Assembly: GCF_035046485.1 (NCBI RefSeq)
Contig: NC_085138.1
Coordinates: forward strand, 7,563,409 to 7,627,408
DNA: 64,000 nt
Origin: Aedes albopictus
Lineage: Eukaryota; Arthropoda; Insecta; Diptera; Culicidae
Direction: 5' to 3'
Part shown: positions 56,130 to 64,000 of the stretch, one piece after another
Layout: each line of letters opens with the position of its first letter
How positions within the stretch are numbered: position 1 is the stretch's first letter
Position numbers and translations under genes: made by a program
The notes under the pieces: generated by a model
Database searches by the model: none
What the model was told of the DNA's origin: nothing
What the model saw: the letters and a program-made list of their open reading frames with translations, nothing else

Positions 56130-56975
56130 CATGAGTTGTTATGTATTTCAAACTTTAGTCAAACTGGTGCCTCAATATTGCAATAACAGTTAAACATGCT
56201 GTAATGATACTTATGTACCTCATCACCCACTTCATGTGCAACTACATTAGTGGTCTAATAACACTTAGCGCGCTCGACATAGTTCCATCATGCCGCTCAA
56301 AGTGTTGCCACAAATAATGCTTAGTTCGCAAAACCCAGTTATATGGCTGGTGGGGCATGGGAGCCTAAGCTACAACTGTTAATGCAATCAGAGACTACTC
56401 AGACTTAGACGTGGGCGATACTATATATGAAGGGTTATTCAAAACGCTCTGGAGAATTCCCAAAGGCGCTGTCCATAAACTACGTAGACTTTTTTTCGGC
56501 CATCTCAAAACCCCCCCTCCCCCCTCGTAGACTTTTGTTCATACAAAATTTTCGAAATTTGTATGGAGCGTAGACTTTGGCCAGACCCCCCCGTCCCCCC
56601 CTAAGAGTCTACGTAGTTTATGGACAGGCCCAAAGCGCATTCTAATAAATCTAGTAAGCCTAAGATGCCATTAGCAGGAAGAAAATGACAAGATAGTATA
56701 ACATTATATGGTTTATGTAATGTAAAACAATACAACATAACAAAAGAGAACCATTCCAAAACCATTTGATTAAATGTATAACCAGTAGTGAAATTACAAT
56801 TAAAAACAATTTATTTACGGTACATTTTATTGTTTGAAACCATTCATGTACCATACAATGTACGGTATATTTAAACCCACGTATCAGTATTTAGAACAAT
56901 TCATTAACAATAAAATGTATGGTTTTGCAAAAAAATATATATGGAGTAAATTTTTTTTTATATTGTTACGATACG
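56130..56975 (-). repeat. repeat family C, copy 2
   Basis: Inverse complement of the 12.3-15.0-kb copy, without its insertions but with its own 157-bp MITE at 56470-56626. The ends are not resolved. Confidence 0.7.
56470..56626. mobile_element. MITE with TGTCCATAAACTACGTAGAC ends
   Basis: Perfectly inverted 20-bp ends enclose two C-rich tracts (CCCCCCCTCCCCCC type). The flanks CCCAAAGGCGC and CCCAAAGCGC suggest a duplication of about 9-10 bp, and the empty site is seen at 13.63-13.65 kb. Confidence 0.75.
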
Positions 56976-56989
56976 TTGTTAAGTAACGA

Positions 56990-58430
56990 CGCCCCGTAAC
57001 GTCGGTAGATCACCTTAGAATGGTGCGTTGCGGCGTAAGATCTACCACCACATCAAATTTCGATCTTGTTATTGTTTTCATGCCTAAAGTGGCCGATCAG
57101 TGGTGAGCAGACATTCCAGGATCGAGATTTGATGTGCTTTGTTTTTTTAATGTTTTGTTGCTAATCCACATTTTATTTCAGGAGTAATCAGGTAAATGTT
57201 TTGTTTATAAATGCCTAATAACCATGATTATGATTGTTTTTCAAACAAATGTATAATAAAACATACACAACACACACTGACATACATTACATATACATAT
57301 CTCATCATATATTGGGAAAGGGAGGGACCATCAGGGCACCCGATTGAAACGATTTGGACAGGAGCTTGGAACTGCCTCCTCCTTGTTGTTAACATTTCGT
57401 GGATTGAGGGCGGGCTCTTCGACCCCATCTATTGGGAGTATTCTGTCAATCGAGGGCTTGATTTTGCAGTTGTTCGTGAGAACTCTCTTCTGGAAGGAGA
57501 TTCTTTTCCCCTGAAGCGGGTTTCGCGCAAGTGTCTCTGCTTGCGGGTCCGCACAACCCTTTTTGGCCCTTCATACAGGAGAATGACTGACCACTAACAA
57601 CAGCACAATCTTGATTAAATCGCTTTTCAGATTATTCCAGTGCTATAGGCAGCTGCCTTGCTACAATAGATGGTAGAACAATATCATCATCATCATCATG
57701 TTACGATACTCAACAACCTGTGTAATATACAAATGTACGGGACTTCACATCTGACTTTTTAAATAGAAATCTTTTCTTCACTTATGAACACTAAGTCCCG
57801 AATTTTATTAATCATTCACTTTTTCACTTGCTACATAAGTCTTTCCTACGGCTGAAGGCCACACGTTTCTATCAGACTTCACTTAGAACTTCTAACTGCT
57901 CGCACTCAAGGTTTCCTACTGACTGACTGGCCTCGACCACCTGGGCTGAGGGCGCACCTGCGTCCTCCGGTGGGGCTCGATGAGAATCTTGCTGGCATCA
58001 GCGAAAGGCCATCGGATGATGTTGGCCTGGATTGCGTCGATCGAAGTATTGGTGACCGTTGCCGTTCCAGGGGCATTGACACGCGTCGCTCGGGGCTTCG
58101 ATGTTGCCAACGGTCGGTCCTCATGGTGGATTGCTGACTGCGTTGTCAGCAACTGTATGCTCGTCGTCCAAAGTTCGTTGTCGCTAAGGGTTGATGTTCG
58201 TTGTCGCCAAGTGTTGGTGTTCATGGCGGTTTGCTAAGTGCCTGGTCAGCATCTAGTCCACGATGGTAGAGACCGTAGATCGTGGGTAGAGCTTAGGGAT
58301 GTCCATAACTATATATCGTAAAAATCTTATTTACAATTCACTGTATGGTGTCTACATTACATTGGCTTGGTGAGCTCGTTCCATGTTAGTTTTTTTTCTT
58401 CTTTCTGGTTCAGAAAAGAAAGAATATCAA
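56990..58430. other. repeat-like and possible LTR sequence, no gene recognised
   Basis: At 57000-57145 inverted GATCTACC and CACATCAAATTTCGATCTTG stretches form another foldback. The part 57890-58270 is GC-richer and resembles the 5.6-5.9-kb LTR region in composition (TTGTCGCCAAG-type repeats). It may be an LTR remnant, but no TSD or paired LTR was found. The frame 57211-57597 is unrecognised. Confidence 0.3.
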
Positions 58431-59449
58431 TTCTAAACGTATGCAATTTGCAGTCAGAAAACGAATATCCCCTCCCCATTTCAAATATATTATGATATTA
58501 TTTCCTAACCTTTCCCACTCGACCGCGCACCGATGCGCGGCACGTGGTCTCAATTCAAGCGGCACCCAATTAGTTCGGTATTCTCTTTCTATCAAGATGC
58601 ACAGTTCTGCCAGGCGGTTCAGCTACCCAAAACATTTCCCCGGGCCAAATATAAGCGTAAAGCCAAAACCAAACAGAGCCTTCTGCGAACACGATATACC
58701 TACCTCGCTTGGAAATAGGATAGGATCTACATACCGACTACGCAGCTTCATCAATAAAATCGGCACACGAGCCAAAACCCGCCTCGCTTACCCCCTTCTT
58801 CCGGATTGGAAATTGGAAACGAATGACGAAAGGTTTATTTTTCTTCCACTCGTCAAGCGCAGCCCGAGCCCATCATAAGCGACAACGCATTGCCCCCTCT
58901 TGAGGCGAGGTCTTTCACAATCGTGATTTTCAAAATTTCTATTCTCTGCTGCCAGGTCATGATGATTGTTGGCTGCTGCATCAAGTCCAAATGTATCTTC
59001 CTTTAGAAATGATCGCATTTTTTTCGCCACCATCAGCTGAAATGCTGCAGATGTTGATGAATGATGCCTGTCTTTCAAAAAGACTCGAGTCTCGACTGAA
59101 GACGTCGTTTGTGAAAATAAACAAAACCAGACAAAGTCAACTAGCCGGAAAGGCCAGTCGATGTAAGCCTTCCTGCAAAACATCCAGCATACGGTTAGTG
59201 GAAAATTAGTCAAAAGATAAACAAACGATGCAACTTCGCTCAACATGGGTGAAGTAGTTTTCTCTGAATTGTCGGCGGAGGTCGGAGGAAAAGATTTCGG
59301 ACGAATCGGGGAAGAAAGGATTCATCAGCTCCGGAACTAGAGGAAACTAGTGAAATGGACATCTTTGTCTGTCTGCATTGTTTCGTTTTGCTAATGATCA
59401 CGATGAGTGAGGTTGATAAATGGTTGTTGCTCAACATGAACGAATCCTT
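58430..59449. other. non-repetitive sequence, no gene recognised
   Basis: The largest frames (58441-58878 plus, 145 residues; 58788-59246 minus, 152 residues) overlap on opposite strands and lack domain features or splice support. It is similar in texture to the region upstream of gt. Confidence 0.25.
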
Positions 59450-59789
59450 CACGGTGTCAAAATTTTGATTATTATCGAACATTCATGTACCTCGGATTTT
59501 TCTTCGAAAATGATTAGTATTTGGGCTATATATTCATAATCGGAAAACTAGAAAATATTTCATCGGCGAAAATTTTTCCATACATTTTGTATGGGACGTT
59601 TTTTGGGCTATAATAGTAATTATTGATTTTTAATATGGAAAATAGCTAAAAACTCATCTAACTCCAATTTTCCCCGATAGAATATTTTCAAATTTTGCAT
59701 TTATAAATTATAGCCGAAATTCTAACATTCTATGAAGAAAAATCTGAGGTACATGAAAGTTCGATAATAATCAAAATTTTGACACCGTG
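59450..59789. mobile_element. 340-bp element with CACGGTG ends, 4-bp TSD
   Basis: The ends CACGGTGTCAAAATTTTGAT and their inverse continue for about 55 bp. The 4-bp direct repeat CCTT flanks it (59446-59449 and 59790-59793). It has the same terminal heptamer and TSD length as the 21.7-kb foldback, fitting a Chapaev-like family. Confidence 0.75.
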
Positions 59790-60349
59790 CCTTCAAGACT
59801 GCTTCATTTTTAAATATGCCATAGCCCGTGGTCCAGATGAAAGGCAATTTGTCAAAAGTATTTCCAAAATATTTTTCTACAAGAGACAATTCCAACTGAG
59901 CGTTATAGCTTCATTCTTTGGTTTTAGTTTCTGGAAGTCTTACTCAATCACCAGATATTATTAGGTCTTCCAATGGTGTAAATCATAAAATGATGGTTTA
60001 AGTCGACAATAACAATTGAAAAAAATCTGTTTTTCAAGAAAAACGTTAAATTCATTTAATTAAAATCTAAAAAATGAAAATAAACTTACGGCGGTGTCGA
60101 TGGAAATTGGGTCGACCAAATTTTAAGATGTGAGTGCCAGTATAACCTATTTCCTATTAGCTTTCAACTGCTTTTTGAAGAATTTGGCTGAAAAATCTAC
60201 GATAAAAGTTATTAAGTAAATTAATTCTTGAAGTCATCGACCAAAAGTTTGGGGTCACTTTCGTAAAATATGTAAAAGTAATTTGGTTATATCTTCGTCA
60301 TCTATTATTCAATTTTAATTCTTTTAAGCTCATTTCAAAGATAATTGGG

Positions 60350-60604
60350 TTTATAAATTAAGAAAAATGTATTGATTTTTTTATTCTATACGAAAGAGCA
60401 CCTTTTTCTGAAACACTATGATTTTTTTCAGATTTTGAGAACTTTATTTTGGTACCTAAAAATAAATACAAATCGCTCTCATACAAACTTAAAATTGATT
60501 TTTAAATAGGTTCCCGGGCACCAAAATTCATGAAAATTTGGATTTCGGCTCAGTTTGACATGCAGATTTAGAATATCGAATTATCTCAACACCGTTAAAG
60601 AAGC
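60350..60604 (+). mobile_element. repeat family A, copy 3 (internally deleted)
   Basis: Same ends as the 2.1-kb copy but lacks about 90 bp of the middle. The flanks AATTGGG and CAATTAAC again include the CAATT core, without an exact duplication. Confidence 0.65.
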
Positions 60605-60945
60605 CAATTAACTAAATTTAAGTATAATACCTTTAATATAACGTATTCAACAACATTTATGCATGAAAATGTTATGTAAAGTTAAAACATTTCATCAGAC
60701 GTGTAGTATTAGCTGCTGGTAAAATACACGTTAATAAAAAAAAATAATCACATTCTAAAAAATGAGGCTATTTTACGTTAAGTTTTAGTATGTGAATTTT
60801 AACAAATATGTGTGGTTAAATGTCTATGCAGTAAGTACCATTCATTATGTTTCAAATACGCCAAAAAGAATTAAAATTGAATGGAAGATGGCAAAGATAT
60901 CAACAAATCTCTTTTCCATGTTTTACGAACAACTTTTGACCTATA

Positions 60946-61435
60946 GGGTGCGTGTACCAATTATGGCACTACCTAAGGAAAGCTATTTATACAAAAATAA
61001 CGAGAAGACCAGCGAATGGCATCAATTAGTTAAAAGACAGCTAAGTTTCCATACTTTACAGGAAAAATATAGAAACGGAGCCAAAACTACTTTTAGTATT
61101 GATTACAGCGTGTGCTAATGATAGGAACCCTGTACCAGTTATGGTTACAATTTTAAACTTTGGTTCCTTTTCGCACTATTTGCATGCATTCCTTATGGGG
61201 TTAGCCATAACTGGTACACTATGGCGAAAAAGGGTGCAAGGAAGCCAACATTTTAAGGAAAATGATTTATTTCTACTATGACTTGAGGAAAATGTGGAGT
61301 CTTAATGAGTGCGACAATCTTTTGTGAACGTGATCTGTTGTTCACAATTTTTTTCTTGTTGATTTACATCGTTAAAGGGTGAAAATCAACTATGGCGAAC
61401 AATTGGTACTATAGCCATGATTGGTACACTTACCC
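60946..61435. mobile_element. TA-flanked 490-bp element
   Basis: The ends GGGTGCGTGTACCAATTATG and the inverse of GGGTAAGTGTACCAATCATG are bordered by TA (60944-60945 and 61436-61437). Internal GGTACA/TGTACC motifs repeat the terminal sequence. Confidence 0.7.
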
Positions 61436-62113
61436 TACATCATTTTGAGTTGTGACCCCAAACTTTTGGTCGATGACATCGAGAGTAAATTCACTAAATA
61501 ACTTTTTTTTCTAGATTGTTCAGCTAAGTTCGGTAAAAAGCAGTTGAAAGCTAATAGAAAACAGGTTATATTACCGCTCTCATCTTAAAATTTGGTCGAC
61601 CCAATTTTCAGCGACACAGTTTATATTATTTTTTTGGAAAATTTGGCAACTTGACCTTAAGTTTGCATACAAACATTTTTGAAAAAGTTTCATTTAAATC
61701 ATGTTTAAAGCCAATTTGACTTATAATCTTTTGCATGAGACCTAGTATTTAGAAATGGGGCGCAAATTGGAGAAGATATGGGCCTAAAAAGATGACATTC
61801 CAAAACACCTTTGAAATATTTCAGGATTACTAATCTTCGCTACAACTAAGAACTTCCAGTTATCGTTTGTATCAAAAGTCTTTCCTGCTTCAAAGAGTAA
61901 CCCTACGTAATCAATCATGTTCACCAAATAGTTGAAGGACACAAGGCGTTCTTAGAATTTTTGGGTTTTCTGAGTCATCCTCAGTGTTCTGGAGCTCAGT
62001 TCCTAAAAATCTATGGCTATGACAGTAGTTTCTCAAGCAGGGGCACGAGAAGGACATGCATATTACGAGTTTAGTCTCCATGTATATTGCAGGCACTGCT
62101 GAAAATATCTTTT

Positions 62114-62482
62114 CGACATATCTAAATTCAACCACATCCAGCTCATTTTAGAAGCATTTTAGAAGTTCAACCTGAGAATATGGTATATGAAAAACTTGTG
62201 CGGCTAGACCAGCTCTACTACAAAGGCACGAAAAACCCGATCTTTTTTGAATTTTTTGAATGTCACGGACTACCTTCGAAATGCCAATTGATATTCACCA
62301 TGAATATCATTGGCATCTTTCGAAGGTAGATATTTATCTTGAATATTCGAAAAAGATCGGTTTCCCGTGACTTTCCTGCAGAGCTGGTCTAGCCGCACAA
62401 GTTTTTCATATACCATATTCTCAGGCTGAACTTCTAAAATGCTTCTAAAATGAGCTGAATGTGGTTGAATTTAGATATGTCG
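62114..62482. repeat. long imperfect hairpin (369 bp)
   Basis: The left arm from CGACATATCTAAATTCAACC pairs with the right arm ending GGTTGAATTTAGATATGTCG. Pairing is near-complete for the outer ~115 bp (GTGCGGCTAGACCAGCTCT in both) and patchier to the centre near 62298. No TSD identified. Confidence 0.75.
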
Positions 62483-62943
62483 CAATGACATTTCAGCACT
62501 GATTGCAGGACAGTGTGTACGATTCTAAATTCCCAAAGCTATTTCATTATCTCTGATTATATTCTGTGAGCTCCAGTAAGTATAATAGATTATGCAACAT
62601 AACTCTATATGGGAGCATCAATTAAGTACGTCTCGTAACGCTAAAGGGTGATGCTAGGTTTCCGATGCATGGCCAATATCAGTACTCTTGTTTTGTTTTC
62701 TAAGAACACAAAACAAAAACTGTATCAAAATCGATACTTTATTGCCCCTCAATGGCAATTGAGTAATGCGACATGCACTACACTAAGGATACGGGTAATG
62801 TCACAATAGATCTAAAAACTGGTCGCAGTGACAAACCCGAACAGGAATAAAAAAAAAAAAAACGCTAAAATTACGAATTTTCGACCTTCCCTCCCCACTT
62901 CGTACGGATTTTTCCTATCCCTAATACATTGCTTGTCACACTA

Positions 62944-63242
62944 GCTGATTTGATGATGTTCATTGAACATTTAGAAGATTTACTGGACATGATAGATTAC
63001 ATATCGTAGCTTTGTATAATGAAAGTTACTGTTGCACCCGTAGATTTGAGGATCTAGACCCAAGAACAGTTTGAATGACCTAGGATATCTCGACTGATCT
63101 GATACTGTCTATTGAACTTTCAAAAACTTACTGGATATGATAGCTTACAGATCGTAGCTTTGTATATTGAAAGAATCTACCGTTACACCCGTAGATTTCA
63201 GGATCTAAACTCAAGAACAGTTTGGATGACCTAGGATGTCCA
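62944..63242 (+). repeat. diverged tandem duplication, about 2 x 150 bp
   Basis: Two direct copies share ATCGTAGCTTTGTAT, ACCCGTAGATTT and GATGACCTAGGAT-like landmarks at a spacing of about 150 bp, with several differences. Confidence 0.7.
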
Positions 63243-63399
63243 GAAAAAAATATTCTGCATCATATTCTACCCTTTGCAGTTGAGTACCAGACGTAAAAAA
63301 AACTCGGAAAAAAATCCGGCTTCAAAGGATTAAATCATAGATTTTAACGCAAAAGATAAAAATTAAAAGGACCGTAACTTGAAATGGTCTTACCAATTT

Positions 63400-63770
63400 G
63401 TCAGTAAGTAAACTGAAATTCCTCGATGTATGAAAACCCTTCTTACCGTTAAAGCCTTTCTGCAGGGAATAATGCTCGAAAGAATCCCGAAAGAATGTTG
63501 TGAGAACTCTCTGCTAAATGAAACCTGAAAATAATCAATGGAAAAAAAAATGGCGGTACGCAATGATGGAATCCTAGGAATAACTTCTAAAAGTATTTTG
63601 AAAGGAATCCCTGGAAGAAGCTTGGCAGAATACCCTGAAGAAAAATTATGAGTGTTATCTGAAAGAATGTCAAAAATAATACCGGGAGATACCTCTCGAA
63701 GAATTCTAGAAGAATCCCTGAAGAAATGCCAAGAGAAATCCTTGAAGGAATCCTTGGAGGAACAACTTAC
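63400..63770 (-). repeat. diverged minisatellite array
   Basis: Minus-orientation units (GGAATCCCTGGAAGAAGC, GAATTCTAGAAGAATCCCTG) belong to the same family as the 32.8-kb array. Confidence 0.55.
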
Positions 63771-64000
63771 TCGAGCAGACGCGAATACCTTTCAAATACC
63801 ATGCTGACAACAACCTGTGCTCTAATATCTAAAATCGGTATTATTTTATTATTCTACAAAATGTTATGAGAACAACGCAATAACATTTGGAAGTATGTGA
63901 GCAGAGTTTAGTATTGGTGTGATATTTGTTGATTTCGCAGTGACATAACTGAAGAACATGTTTTGGTATTATACCATGGCGTTATCGAAGAAATTCACGA

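Larger units (their letters stand above)
60093..61618. mobile_element. long-TIR element with two nested insertions
   Basis: Inverted arms of about 170 bp (60093-60262 and 61452-61618) share AAATTGGGTCGACCAAATTT and ATCGACCAAAAGTTTGGGGT. A family A copy sits in its left half (60350-60604) and a TA-flanked element in its right half (60946-61435). No transposase frame. TSD not resolved. Confidence 0.65.

Noticed and set aside
56963..57710. Pair of TGTTACGATAC direct repeats as LTR starts
   Set aside because: The two diverge immediately after the 11-base match, and the first lies within the border of repeat family C.
58788..59246. 152-residue minus-strand frame
   Set aside because: No recognisable motif, overlapped by an equally long frame on the other strand, and no start, splice or poly(A) context.
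1..64000. Endogenous viral elements, CRISPR arrays, rRNA or functional tRNA genes
   Set aside because: Looked for viral polymerase or nucleoprotein motifs, regularly spaced direct repeats with unique spacers, rRNA-like blocks and complete cloverleaf tRNAs; none seen. Only degenerate tRNA-like boxes are present.

Overview
The window looks like nuclear DNA from a culicine mosquito, most likely Aedes. The grounds are two insect genes with intact mosquito-style coding sequence, a Feilai-like tRNA-derived SINE, and long stretches of nested short transposons separating a few small genes. The species call is inference. There are no prokaryotic features. Two 500-N assembly gaps are present (10102-10601 and 27415-27914).

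Only three host genes can be supported. crooked neck (crn, + strand, 8173-10888) encodes a HAT-repeat splicing factor and is interrupted by the first gap. It converges on Naa20 (- strand, 11245-11834), the catalytic subunit of the NatB N-terminal acetyltransferase. About 26 kb further on lies giant (gt, - strand, 37312-38673), a bZIP gap-gene repressor with its TATA box, CtBP motif and poly(A) signal. The genes share no pathway; their association is positional. Non-repetitive DNA upstream of gt (about 38850-41120) is the best candidate for regulatory sequence.

Almost everything else is mobile or repeat DNA, much of it datable by target-site duplications (TSDs) that can be read directly. 0.9-7 kb: short TA-flanked and 8-bp-TSD MITEs, one split by a 1.76-kb LTR with its own 4-bp TSD. 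12.3-15.7 kb: a repeat interrupted by several insertions, including a near-perfect hairpin. 16-18 kb: a copia gag remnant running into a 24-bp-period minisatellite. 19.8-24.7 kb: a Russian-doll nest with a pogo/Tigger-like shell, a second TA-flanked element with GGGCACTGCA ends, minisatellite and a 2.1-kb foldback with CACGGTG ends. 24.3-36.7 kb: Helitron-like ends, tRNA-bearing MITEs, a deleted LINE, long minisatellite and a SINE. 42.4-47.8 kb: a large imperfect inverted repeat around a frameshifted transposase-like gene with an ATSHGKGPCD motif. 49.6-56 kb: a hAT-like element with a perfect 8-bp TSD, a GGCCGAA foldback, another minisatellite and a second LINE copy. 56-64 kb: further inverted-repeat elements and an inverted second copy of the 12-kb repeat.

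The minisatellite (units like GGAATTCCTCCA / GGAGTTCCTCGG) recurs in at least seven arrays in both orientations. Its period is a multiple of three, so it yields many spurious open frames that should not be annotated as proteins.
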